In this document: piece after piece, positions 25,357-35,800 of the stretch
Layout of the letters: every line of letters begins with the position of its first letter
Numbering within the stretch: the stretch's first letter is position 1
Source: Hydrogenophaga pseudoflava
Lineage (GTDB): Bacteria; Pseudomonadota; Gammaproteobacteria; Burkholderiales; Burkholderiaceae_C
DNA length: 64,000 nucleotides
Direction of reading: 5' to 3'
NCBI RefSeq assembly: GCF_031020795.1
Contig: NZ_JAVHJP010000006.1
Span: forward strand, 62,001-126,000
The notes under the pieces: generated by a model
Database searches by the model: none
What the model was told of the DNA's origin: nothing
The model's input: only the letters and a program-made list of their open reading frames with translations
Position numbers and translations under genes: made by a program

Positions 25357-28300
25357 GTGACCACGCCTTCAGAAGATTCGAACGACATCGCCATTGTCGG
25401 TATGGCCGCCCACCTGCCAGGTGCGGCCAACCTGACGGCCTACTGGTCCAACCTTCGGGAGGGAGTGGAGTCCATCCGGCGACTGAGCGAAAGTGAACTG
25501 CTGGCCGCAGGTGAGAGCCCCGAACGCATGCGGCATCGCAACTATGTGCCCGCCGCCGCGCCGCTGGACGGATTCGAGCAGTTCGATGCGGATTTCTTCG
25601 GCTTCAGCCCCAAGGAAGCCGCGATCATGGACCCCCAGCACCGCCAGTTTCTGGAGGTCGCGTGGGAGGCCCTGGAAAACGCCGGCCATCCGCCGGAAGC
25701 GTTTTCCGGCCCCATCGCCGTGTACGCCGGATGCGGAATGGGGAGCTACTTTTACTTCAACATCTGCTCCAACCCCGACCTGGTGGCGAGCACCGGCATG
25801 TTCCTCTTGCGCCACACCGGCAATGACAAGGACTTCCTGTCCACCCGGGTGAGCCACATCTTTGACCTCAAAGGTCCCAGCGTCAACATACAGACCGCGT
25901 GCTCGACCTCTCTTGTCGCGGTGCACCACGCCTGCCAGTCCCTGCTGCTCGGGGAGTGCGACATGGCCCTGGCCGGTGGGGTCACCATTGAACTCCCCCA
26001 TGCGCGTGGCTACATCTTCCAGGAAGGCGAGATCCTCTCGCCAGACGGCCACTGTCACGCCTTCGACCACCGGGCCCAGGGCACGGTGTTCGGTTCGGGC
26101 GCAGGGGTGGTGGTGCTGCGCCGCCTGGCGGATGCGCTGAAGGACGGGGATCACATCTGGGCTGTCATCAAGGGGACGGCGATCAACAACGATGGCGCGG
26201 CCAAGGCCGGCTATCTCGCCCCGAGTGTGGACGGTCAGGCCAAGGCGATTGCGGAAGCTCAGGCGGTGGCGGGGGTCGAGGCCGACACCATCGACTACGT
26301 CGAATGCCACGGTACCGGCACCTACCTGGGCGACCCCATCGAAGTGGCCGCGCTGACACAGGCGTTCCGCGAGACAGCATCGGACACCGGCTTCTGCCGC
26401 ATCGGGTCGGTCAAGACGAACATCGGACACACGGACACGGCGGCAGGGGTCGCCAGCCTGATCAAAGTGGCCCTGGCCCTCAAGCACCAGGAGATTCCAC
26501 CGAGCCTGGGGTACGAGAAGGCCAATCCCTCCATCGACTTCGAATCCAGCCCCTTTCAGGTCAATCACACCCTGAGCCCCTGGCGGTCGCACAAGGGTCC
26601 GCGGCGCGCCGGGGTCAATTCGCTGGGTGTGGGAGGCACCAACGCCCATGCGGTGGTGGAGGAAGCTCCTGCGCGCGAAGCGTCCGCGCCCTCCGACTGG
26701 CCGTTCCAGCTGCTCGTGTTGTCGGGCCGCACGCGGTCCGCCCTGGATGCCAACGCCAAGGCCCTCGCCGCACACCTCAGAGCCCATCCGGAACAGCCGC
26801 TCGCCGACGTGGCGTTCACCCTCAAAGAGGGGCGAAGGGCGTTCGAACACCGGCGTGTGCTGGTCGCCGAAAGCCATGAGGAGGCGGCGGCGCTGCTGGA
26901 AGGCGGGGACACCCGCCGTGTGTTCACCCACAGCCACCTGGAAGACGATCCTGAGGTGGTGTTCCTGTTTCCGGGCGGCGGCGCCCAGTACGCCGGCATG
27001 GCCCGGGAGCTCTATTCGACCGAACCGGTGTTCCAGGACTGGATGGACCGCGGACTGGACATCCTGCAGCGTCAGTTGGACTACGACGTTCGCGCTGTCT
27101 GGCTGCCTGCCCCTGACGAACATGCGGCCGCGGTCGAGAAGCTCAAGCAACCGTCGGTGCAGCTGCCGCTGATCATGATCGTCGAGTACGCGCTGGCGCA
27201 GCTCTGGATGTCGTGGGGCGTCAAGCCGGCGGCACTGGTCGGGCACAGCATGGGCGAGAACACCGCGGCCTGCCTGGCGGGCGTGATGTCGTTCGAGGAT
27301 TGCATCGGGCTGGTGCTTCTGCGCGGCCGCCTGTTCGACACAGTGCCTCCCGGAGGCATGCTCAGCGTCCCGATGGCAGCGGATGCGGTGCGCAGTCTGA
27401 TGGGGCCGGAACTGGACATGGCCAGCGTGAATGCACCGGAGCTGTGCGTCGTGTCAGGCCCCCAGGCGGCGCTGGACGAGCTGGAAGCCCAGCTGCGCGG
27501 GCGCGAGGTGGAGCCTCAGCGCATCCAGATCGACATTGCGGCGCACTCGCGCATGCTGGAGCCGATCCTGGGCCGCTTCGAGGCCTACCTGCGCAGCATC
27601 CGCCTTCAGCCGCCCAAGATCCCCATCGTCTCCAACCGGGACGGGCAGACGCTGAGTGCGGCCGACGCGACGGACCCGCTGTACTGGGTGCGGCACCTGC
27701 GCAACACGGTGCAGTTTGCCGACTGCCTCACCACACTGAAAAAAGTCGGTCAGCGGGTGTATCTGGAGGTCGGCCCCGGCAAAGCGCTGGGCTCGCTGGC
27801 GCAGGCCAATGGCATCCCCTCCTCCCAGGTGATCAACTCTCTGCGTCATGCGGACCACGCGGTGCCCGACGATGTGTGGTTCCTGGGCACCCTGGGCCGA
27901 CTGTGGGCCAACGGGGTCCCGGTGGACTGGGAGCCCATCTGGGGCGATGCCCGCAGGCACCGGGTCCCCCTGCCCACCTACGCTTTCCAGCGCAAACCCT
28001 ACTTCATCGCGCCCGGCAAGGCCCGGACCGCAGAGGAAGAGGCACCCCAGCTGCTGCGCACCGACGACATCGGCGCATGGGGTTACCAGCCCCGCTGGCG
28101 CCCGCGGCAGGCCGATGTCGACATCGACGTGACCCAGGATCTGGGGAGCACGCCCTCTCAGAGCTGGCTGGTGTTCGCCGATGAGGCGGGGCTTGCCGAC
28201 CGGCTTGTCGCCCGCTTGCGCGACGCCTCGCACCGGGTCACCGTGGTGCGGGCCGGTGATCTCTTTGCGAAGCTGAGCGACACCGAGTACCTGCTGGCCC

Positions 28301-31300
28301 CGGAACGCGGGCGTGAAGGCTACGACGAACTGTTGCGTGATCTCGTGGCCTCGGGCAACACGCCACAGCGCATCGTGCACGCCTGGCTGGTCACCCAGGA
28401 CGAGCGGTTCCGCCCTGGCAGCAGCTTTTTCCACCGCAACATCGAGCAGGGCTTCTTCAGCCTGCTGTTCCTGGTCCAGGCGATGGCGGAAGAAAACCTG
28501 CCCCGTCCCCAGCACCTTACCGTGCTGAGCTCTGGCGCGGCCCGCGTGCGTGACGAACTGCTGCACTACCCTGAAAAAGCGACCCTCATGGGGCCGGCAA
28601 AGGTCGCCCCCAGGGAACTGCCGGGGCTGACGTGCTCGGTAATGGATCTCACGCTGCCCACCGTGGACAAGGGCTGGCGGGCCAAACCCAATGCCCAGGA
28701 CTGGGTGGCGCTGACCGACCGCGTGCTCGAAGAGCTGTTCGCGACACCGGAGAACCGGGTGGCGGCGCTGCGATTCGACAAGCGCTTCGAACTGGGCCAC
28801 GTCCCGCTGCGGCTCCCGCCTGCCGAGGAGCTGGCCGATCTTCCCATGGGTTGTGTCTGCCTGCTCACCGGTGGCCTGGGTGGCATCGCGCTGACGCTGG
28901 CCGAGCGGCTGGCGCGCGAAAAGCAGGCACGTCTGGTGCTGCTCGCGCGTCAGCCCCTGCCGCCGGCCGACACGTGGGATGCCTGCCTGCGCAACACCGA
29001 CCCGCTGGACCCTGTGCTTCAGCGGATCACCGCCGTGCGCCGTTTGCAGGGCCTGGGTGCGGAAGTGCTGGTGGTGGCCGCCGACGTGTGCAACGTCAAG
29101 GACATGCGGGACGCCGCCGAACAGGCCCGGCAGCGCTTCGGCCGCATCAACGTGGTGATCCACGCCGCCGGCGTCGTGGACGATGGCCCTCTGTTGACCA
29201 AGACATCGGGCGGCGTGGAGGAAGTGTTTGCCCCCAAGGTGCACGGGGTGCAGATCCTGCATGAACTGTTCCCGGACGGCAGCATCGACTGGCTGGTGCT
29301 CTTCTCCTCGACCAGCACGGTGACGGCCCCGGCGGGCCAGGTCGACTATGTGGCGGCCAACGAGTACCTCAATGCCTACGCCAGCAGCCGCGCAGGGCAA
29401 AGCACCAAGGTACTGGCCATCGACTGGGGCATCTGGAATGAAGTGGGGATGGCCGCGAAAGCCATGGCCAGCCGCCTTGGTGAGGCCGCGCCGCCCCCGC
29501 GCCACCCCGCCGGCAGCCCCTTGCTGGACGACGCGACCTTCGACGCCGCAGGTCACCGCCTGTTCACCGCGACCTGGCAGACCGAAGAGCGCTGGATCCT
29601 GGACGGTCACAGGACCAAGGCGGGTCAGGCCCTGCTGCCTGGGACCGGCTTTCTGGAGCTGGCGGCCGAAGCGCTCCGGGGCAACGGCGAAACCGGCCCC
29701 TTCGCCATCAACGACCTGTACTTCTTCCGCCCACTGGAGGCCAACGACGACCAGACGCGCGAAGTGCGCGTCAGGCTGGCGCGCAGCGACGAAGGGTATG
29801 CCCTGGAAGTGCGCAGCGATGTCCAGTTCGAGGGGCGCAAGGGCTTCCAGCTCAATGCGCAGGCCACGCTGGTCCCGGGTGCGCTCCCAGCGGCCCAGCG
29901 GATCGACACCGCCGCACTGCAGGCCCGTTGTTCCGACCGGCGCGACGAAGACGCCAACGGCCTGCGGTCGCCCCAGGAAGAACATCTGAACTTCGGACCG
30001 CGCTGGCGGGTGTTGCGCTCCGTGGCGTACGGGTCCAACGAAGGCATCGCCCTGCTGCAGTTGCCGCCCGCTTTTGAAGAGGACCTCGCCTCTGGCTACC
30101 TGCTCCACCCTGCCCTGCTCGATCTGGCCACCGGCTGGGCCATGCACCTGATCAAGGGCTACAAAGCCGAACACCTGTGGGTGCCGGTGTCGTACCAGTC
30201 GGTGAAGGTGCACCGCCCCCTGCCCGGCACGGTGTGGAGCTGGGTGCGCAATGCCCAGGCCAATCATGCCGACGCCCCTTTCGCCGTCTTTGACGTGACG
30301 CTGTGCGACGCCCAGGGCGAGGTCTGCGTCGAGGTGCGCGGCTTCTCGATCAAGCGGTTGCAAGAAGGAGGCTTCTCTGCCTCGAATACCCGGCTGGACG
30401 CACGCGAAGTGGTGTTCGAGAAGAGCGCGGGAGACCACGCGCAGGCCCGGCTGTCTCCCGCGGAAGAACAGCTCCAGCACGCGATGTCGCAAGGCATCCT
30501 GCCGCACGAGGGTGCCGATGCCTTTGGTCGCGCGCTGGCCGCCGGCCTGCCGCAGGTCATCGTTTCGTCCATGAACCTCGACGCCCTGGTGCGCAAGGCC
30601 AGCGAGGCGGCGCAAGCCGATGTGGCGTCCGGTCAGAAGTTCCAGCGCCCCGATCTCGACAGCGACTACGTGGCTCCGAGCAACGACGTGGAACGCACGC
30701 TGGTCGGTTTCTGGGAAGAGCTGCTCGGAGTTGATCAGGTCGGCGTTCAGGACAGCTTCTTCGATCTGGGCGGGCACTCGCTGATCGCGGTGCGTCTGTT
30801 TGCCATGATCAAGAAGGCTTACCGGGTCGAGTTTCCCATCTCCGTGCTGTTCGAGGCGCCCACCATTGCCTTGTGCGCAGCGCTGATCCTGGAGCGTATC
30901 GGCGACTCCGGCGCAGCGGCCGACGCATCAGCGGGCACCGGTGGCGCGACGCCGCCGCCCCGGCGCCGCTTCGTTCATCTGGTGCCCATGCACGACGGCG
31001 AAGGCGGCGAACAGACACCGTTCTTCCTGGTCGCGGGTATGTTCGGCAATGTGCTGAACCTGCGGCACCTGGCGCGCCTGCTCGGCACCGAGCGGCCGTT
31101 CTACGGCCTGCAGGCGCGGGGCCTCTATGGCGACCAGGCGCCACATGAAACCTTTGAAGAAGCGGCCGCCGACTACATCGCCGAAATGCGTCAGGTCCAG
31201 CCGCATGGCCCTTACCTTCTGGGTGGCTTCTCGGGCGGCGGCATCACCGCCAACGAGATCGCCCGCCAGCTGGAAGCCGCCGGCGAGCAGGTGGATCTCC

Positions 31301-31806
31301 TCGTGCTGCTGGATACACCGCTGCCGGTGAGGCCCCAGATCAACCGCGTGGACAAGGCCATCATCAAGCTGGCCGAGTTGCGCAAGAAGGGCTTGGGCTA
31401 CCTGTGGACCTGGGCGCGCGGACGTCTGGACTGGGAACTCAACCGCTTGCGCAACCGGAACGCCGTGCCGATCCAGCCCCGCACGAACCAGCTGAACAAC
31501 GAGGCCATCCAGGCTGCGTTCCTGGCAGCGCTGCCCCGTTACCGGATGCACACCTGGAACGGCTCCGCCGTGCTGTTCCGCCCGCCCCTCGACCTGCGCT
31601 GGAAAGTGACCGGAGGGCGCTGGGTCAGTGCCGAGCGGGAGTACGTGTATCCCGACAACGACTGGACGCGCTACATGCCGTCCCTTCGCGTTCTGGAGGT
31701 GCCGGGCGACCACGACTCCATGGTCCTGGAACCGAATGTGCGCGTGCTGGCCGGCCTGATGCGCGAGTGCATCGAGGCGGCCCAGCGAACGGAGGCCCGC
31801 CCATGA
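25357..31806 (+). CDS. Type I polyketide synthase, KS-AT-KR-DH-ACP-TE
   Basis: A 2149-residue single-module synthase starting at GTG 25357. KS: Cys182 (TACSTS), His318 (ECHGTGTYLGDP), His358 (NIGHTDTAAG). AT: GHSMGE with Ser631; the downstream selectivity segment reads IAAHSRML, so the extender is unclear. KR: TGGLGGIA at 1171-1178, Tyr1331/Asn1335, and VVDDGPL, a B-type mark. DH: His1418 and Asp1589 (HPALLDLA); the His motif has one residue more than the usual HxxxGxxxxP. Carrier: GGHSL, Ser1808, looking more like an NRPS carrier. TE: GGFSGGG, Ser1959. KR precedes DH, the reverse of normal modular order. The stop overlaps the next start (ATGA). Confidence 0.92.
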   Translation: MTTPSEDSNDIAIVGMAAHLPGAANLTAYWSNLREGVESIRRLSESELLAAGESPERMRHRNYVPAAAPLDGFEQFDADFFGFSPKEAAIMDPQHRQFLEVAWEALENAGHPPEAFSGPIAVYAGCGMGSYFYFNICSNPDLVASTGMFLLRHTGNDKDFLSTRVSHIFDLKGPSVNIQTACSTSLVAVHHACQSLLLGECDMALAGGVTIELPHARGYIFQEGEILSPDGHCHAFDHRAQGTVFGSGAGVVVLRRLADALKDGDHIWAVIKGTAINNDGAAKAGYLAPSVDGQAKAIAEAQAVAGVEADTIDYVECHGTGTYLGDPIEVAALTQAFRETASDTGFCRIGSVKTNIGHTDTAAGVASLIKVALALKHQEIPPSLGYEKANPSIDFESSPFQVNHTLSPWRSHKGPRRAGVNSLGVGGTNAHAVVEEAPAREASAPSDWPFQLLVLSGRTRSALDANAKALAAHLRAHPEQPLADVAFTLKEGRRAFEHRRVLVAESHEEAAALLEGGDTRRVFTHSHLEDDPEVVFLFPGGGAQYAGMARELYSTEPVFQDWMDRGLDILQRQLDYDVRAVWLPAPDEHAAAVEKLKQPSVQLPLIMIVEYALAQLWMSWGVKPAALVGHSMGENTAACLAGVMSFEDCIGLVLLRGRLFDTVPPGGMLSVPMAADAVRSLMGPELDMASVNAPELCVVSGPQAALDELEAQLRGREVEPQRIQIDIAAHSRMLEPILGRFEAYLRSIRLQPPKIPIVSNRDGQTLSAADATDPLYWVRHLRNTVQFADCLTTLKKVGQRVYLEVGPGKALGSLAQANGIPSSQVINSLRHADHAVPDDVWFLGTLGRLWANGVPVDWEPIWGDARRHRVPLPTYAFQRKPYFIAPGKARTAEEEAPQLLRTDDIGAWGYQPRWRPRQADVDIDVTQDLGSTPSQSWLVFADEAGLADRLVARLRDASHRVTVVRAGDLFAKLSDTEYLLAPERGREGYDELLRDLVASGNTPQRIVHAWLVTQDERFRPGSSFFHRNIEQGFFSLLFLVQAMAEENLPRPQHLTVLSSGAARVRDELLHYPEKATLMGPAKVAPRELPGLTCSVMDLTLPTVDKGWRAKPNAQDWVALTDRVLEELFATPENRVAALRFDKRFELGHVPLRLPPAEELADLPMGCVCLLTGGLGGIALTLAERLAREKQARLVLLARQPLPPADTWDACLRNTDPLDPVLQRITAVRRLQGLGAEVLVVAADVCNVKDMRDAAEQARQRFGRINVVIHAAGVVDDGPLLTKTSGGVEEVFAPKVHGVQILHELFPDGSIDWLVLFSSTSTVTAPAGQVDYVAANEYLNAYASSRAGQSTKVLAIDWGIWNEVGMAAKAMASRLGEAAPPPRHPAGSPLLDDATFDAAGHRLFTATWQTEERWILDGHRTKAGQALLPGTGFLELAAEALRGNGETGPFAINDLYFFRPLEANDDQTREVRVRLARSDEGYALEVRSDVQFEGRKGFQLNAQATLVPGALPAAQRIDTAALQARCSDRRDEDANGLRSPQEEHLNFGPRWRVLRSVAYGSNEGIALLQLPPAFEEDLASGYLLHPALLDLATGWAMHLIKGYKAEHLWVPVSYQSVKVHRPLPGTVWSWVRNAQANHADAPFAVFDVTLCDAQGEVCVEVRGFSIKRLQEGGFSASNTRLDAREVVFEKSAGDHAQARLSPAEEQLQHAMSQGILPHEGADAFGRALAAGLPQVIVSSMNLDALVRKASEAAQADVASGQKFQRPDLDSDYVAPSNDVERTLVGFWEELLGVDQVGVQDSFFDLGGHSLIAVRLFAMIKKAYRVEFPISVLFEAPTIALCAALILERIGDSGAAADASAGTGGATPPPRRRFVHLVPMHDGEGGEQTPFFLVAGMFGNVLNLRHLARLLGTERPFYGLQARGLYGDQAPHETFEEAAADYIAEMRQVQPHGPYLLGGFSGGGITANEIARQLEAAGEQVDLLVLLDTPLPVRPQINRVDKAIIKLAELRKKGLGYLWTWARGRLDWELNRLRNRNAVPIQPRTNQLNNEAIQAAFLAALPRYRMHTWNGSAVLFRPPLDLRWKVTGGRWVSAEREYVYPDNDWTRYMPSLRVLEVPGDHDSMVLEPNVRVLAGLMRECIEAAQRTEARP

Positions 31807-32795
31807 GCCAACCCTCGAAGGCCCGCGTACTGACGATCGTGCTCAACTACCGGACGCCCGAGCTGACGCTGCGGTCGGTGGAAGCAGCGTTGCGTGAGAT
31901 GGAAGGCCTGGAGGGAAGCATCACGGTAGTGGACAACGACTCGGGCGACGGGTCGTTCGAGACCCTCACGCAGGCGGTCCGGGAGCGCAGCTGGAACCGC
32001 GTGCGGGTGTTCCAGTCAGGCCGCAACGGTGGCTACGGGGCGGGGAACAACTTCGGCGTCCGCCAGGGACTGCCCGACGGCTCATCGCCCGACTACGTCT
32101 ACATCCTCAACTCGGACGCCTTTCCCGAGCCTGGCGCCATCCGTGTGCTGGCCGAGCACCTGGACGCCCACCCGGCGGTGGGGTTCGCCGGCAGCCGCCT
32201 GCATGGGGAGGACGGAGCCTTCCATCAGACGGCGTTCCGCTTTCCGACCGTGTTCAGCGAATTCGAGAACGCGGCGGCCACTGGTCCCATCTCGCGCCTG
32301 CTCCGTCGCTACATCGTGGCGCTCCCTGAGTCTCAGGAAGTGCAAGAGGTGGACTGGCTGGCCGGCGCCAGCCTCATGGTTCGCCACCAGGTCTTCGAAC
32401 AAACCGGCGGGTTCGACGAGCGCTTCTTCCTCTACTTCGAAGAAACCGACCTGAGCCTGCGCGCCCGCAAGGTCGGCTGGCGGTCCGTTTACGTGCCGGC
32501 CAGCCGCGTGATGCACATCGGCTCCGTCTCCACCGGCATGAAGTCCTGGAAGCGCATTCCGCCGTTCTGGTTCGACTCTCGGCTGTGGTACTTCACCAAG
32601 AACCATGGTGTGTTCTACGCCGCTGCGGCCACGCTGGCCCATCTGGCGGGTGCCCTGGTTTCCCGGTTCCGGGGCATGTTCCAGACGACGCGCCGCGAGC
32701 AACCGGAGCACTTCCTCGGCGACCTGGTCTCGCATGCGCTGCGCTGCGCCTGGCAACGTCGGCTGGTCGGCCGACCTCCAGCCGCTTCCGCCTGA
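31803..32795 (+). CDS. Family 2 glycosyltransferase (rhamnosyltransferase-like)
   Basis: A 330-residue GT-A enzyme starting four bases inside the end of the polyketide synthase gene. TIVLNYRTPELT, VVDNDSGDGSFE, GGYGAGNNFG and YILNSDAFPEPGA are the nucleotide-sugar site as in WbbL-type rhamnosyltransferases. DWLAGASLMVRHQVF and ERFFLYFEETDLSLR complete the fold. A hydrophobic stretch near 265-285 may associate with the membrane. Being translationally coupled to the synthase, it is a candidate for glycosylating the polyketide or for coordinated EPS assembly (inference). Confidence 0.9.
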   Translation: MSQPSKARVLTIVLNYRTPELTLRSVEAALREMEGLEGSITVVDNDSGDGSFETLTQAVRERSWNRVRVFQSGRNGGYGAGNNFGVRQGLPDGSSPDYVYILNSDAFPEPGAIRVLAEHLDAHPAVGFAGSRLHGEDGAFHQTAFRFPTVFSEFENAAATGPISRLLRRYIVALPESQEVQEVDWLAGASLMVRHQVFEQTGGFDERFFLYFEETDLSLRARKVGWRSVYVPASRVMHIGSVSTGMKSWKRIPPFWFDSRLWYFTKNHGVFYAAAATLAHLAGALVSRFRGMFQTTRREQPEHFLGDLVSHALRCAWQRRLVGRPPAASA

Positions 32796-32827
32796 CATTT
32801 CCGAATTGACCAACCCCGGAGTCCCCC

Positions 32828-35800
32828 ATGAGCAATTTTCCCTGTGTGGTGATGGGCAATGAGTCCCTGCTGATCGAATGTGCCGAACAACTTCTGCGGG
32901 CGGGTGACCGCATTGGCGCGGTGATCACCCGCAACCCCGACATCCGGTCGTGGGCGGCGAACCACAGGCTGCGGGTGGAGGCGCCCGGCGAGGGCCTCGC
33001 CGACCGACTGTCCGACGTCGGCTTCGACTGGCTCTTCAGCATTGCCAACCTGGCGGTCATTCCCCAGCCGGTGCTGGCCAAGGCCACACGCGGCGCCATC
33101 AACTTCCACGACGGCCCCCTGCCTCGCCACGCAGGCCTGAACGCGCCGGTGTGGGCGATCCTGGCCCGGGAGAAGCGGCACGGCGTGACCTGGCACATGA
33201 TCGAAGGCGGCATCGACGAGGGCGACATCGTCAAGCAGCGCCTGTTCGACATGGCGCCGAACGAGACCGCGCTCACCCTGAACACGCGCTGCTACGAGGC
33301 AGCGATCGAGAGCTTCTCCGAGTTGCTGGCAGACCTGCACGGCGCCGGACCCCAGCGCAAGCCGCAGGACTTGAGCCTGCGCTCCTACCATGCCCGCCTG
33401 GACCGCCCGGCTGCGGCGGCCTGCATCGACCTCTCCCGTCCTGCAGAGGACGTGCTGGCCCTGGTGGCCGCTCTGGATCATGGGAGCTACTGGAACCCGA
33501 TCAGCTGCCCCAAGCTGGTGATCGGTGACCGGGTGCTGCTGGTGTCCACCGCCGCGATCGAGGCGGGTGTGGTCGCGGCACCGGGTGAAGTGCTGGAAGC
33601 CACCATGGGCGGTCTGGTGGTGGGCACCGGGTCTCAGCCGGTGCGCTTCGCTGGCCTTCGCGACGCCGAGGCGGCCCCCGTGTGCCCGACAACCGTGGCG
33701 AAGCCCGGTGACCGTCTGCCGCTGCCCGACGCCAACGCCACAGCGGCGCTCACGGAAGCCATGGCCCGTGTGGTCGCAGGCGAGTCCACCTGGCGGACCT
33801 GCCTGCAGGCGCCCGAAGGAGTCGATCTGCCACTGGTGTCCCCACCGTCCGGGCCTGCGCTCTGGCGTTCCCTGACCTTGAAGGCTCCGGACCATCTGAC
33901 AGGAGACAGCCTGCTGGCCGCAGTGGCCGCGTGGGTCGCGCGCGTCAGCGGCAAGAGCCGGTTTGATCTGGCTTTCCGAGATGCGCACATTCCACAGGCC
34001 AAGGGCTTCCTGTCGACCTGGGTGCCGCTGCGCCTCGATGCCGCCAGCGACACAACGTTCTCGGCCTTCTCGGCCCGATGTGCCGAGGCCTTGTTGGTCG
34101 CACGGAAGGCGCCCGCATTCGCACTCGACCTGGTCGCCCGCGACCCGGCGATCAAGTCCCTCACCGTACCCCAGGTCGGGCTGAACACGGGCAGCGATGG
34201 CGCAGGCATTGAAGGCAGTGCGATCACGGTCCAAGTCCCTTCCCAGGGCCCCCTGACCCTGTGGTACGACGAAACCCGTCTGAGCGCCGAAGCCGCGTCC
34301 ACCCTCGGCCAGCGCCTGCAGCGCGTGCTCGACGCCGTGAACGACACCACCACCCGGGACACGCTGCTGGGCCAGCTTCCCGTCATGAGCGAGGCCGAAC
34401 GCGAACAGGTGCTCTATGGCTGGAACGACACCCGCTGTGACTACGAGCGCCAGACCTGCGTGCACCAGTTCTTCGAGCAGCAGGTCCAGCGGACGCCAGA
34501 CGCCACAGCGGTGGTGTTCGAAGGCGAGTCGCTGAGCTACGCACAGCTCAACCGGCGCGCCAACCAGGTCGCCCATCGCCTCATCGCCATGGGTGTGTTG
34601 CCCGGCACCCTGGTCGGGCTGTACACCCCCCGCTCGCTGGACCTGCTGGTGGGCGCCCTGGCCATCCAGAAAGCGGGCGGCGGTTATGTGCCGCTGGACC
34701 CGGCCTACCCACCTGATCGCATTGCCCTGTACATCGAGGACAGCGGCGCGCCGGTGATCGTCGCCCAGTCCACGCTGATCGACAGCCTGCCCGCGCACCA
34801 GGCCCAGGTGCTGGTGATCGATGAGGACGCCACCATCGCCAGCCAGCCCGACACGGACCCGGCCAGTGGCGTGGGTCCGTCCGACATCGCCTACATGATC
34901 TACACCTCGGGCTCCACCGGCCGCCCCAAGGGCGTGATGGTCGAGCACCGCAACGTGGCCAACTTCTTCCGCGGCATGGACGACCGCATCCGGCACGACC
35001 CGCCCGGGGTGTGGCTGGCCGTCACCAGTCTGTCCTTCGACATCTCGGTGCTCGAGCTGTTCTACACGCTGGCGCGCGGCTTCAAGCTGGTGCTCAGCAG
35101 CGACGAGAACCGCGCGCTGGTGTCTTCCGGGCGCATCGCCAGCGGCCAGAAGATGGACTTCTCCATCTACTACTGGGGCAACGACGACGGCGCCGGCCCC
35201 AAGAAGTACGAGCTGCTGCTCGAAGGCGCCAAGTTCGCCGACACCCACGGCTTCTGCGCGGTCTGGACACCGGAGCGGCACTTTCACGCCTTCGGTGGCC
35301 CCTACCCCAACCCGTCGGTGACCGGCGCTGCCGTGGCGGCCGTCACCAAGAACATCGGCGTGCGTGCGGGCAGCTGCGTGGTGCCTCTGCACCACCCCGC
35401 GCGGATCGCCGAAGAATGGGCCGTGATCGACAACCTGACCAATGGTCGTGCCGGCCTGGCGGTGGCCTCCGGCTGGCACCCCGACGACTTCGTGCTGCGT
35501 CCCGAGAACACCCCCCCCGCCAACCGCCAGGCCCTGTTCGACGCGACCGAGCAGATCCGCCGCCTGTGGCGGGGCGAGGCCGTGGACTTCCCCACCAAGG
35601 GCGGCACCTTTGCGGTCAAGACGCAACCCCGCCCCGTCTCGAAGGAACTGCCGATCTGGGTCACCACCGCGGGCAACCCCGAGACCTGGCGCGACGCCGG
35701 TCGGGTCGGTGCCAACGTGCTGACCCACCTGCTGGGCCAGTCGGTCGACGAGGTCGCCGAGAAAATCGGCCTCTACCACGAGGCGCTGCGCGAAGCGGGG

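Noticed and set aside
27454..30777. An 1107-codon open frame antisense to the polyketide synthase
   Set aside because: It is a shadow frame caused by high GC at third codon positions: rich in His, Gln and Arg, with no domain resemblance, opposite an intact synthase.
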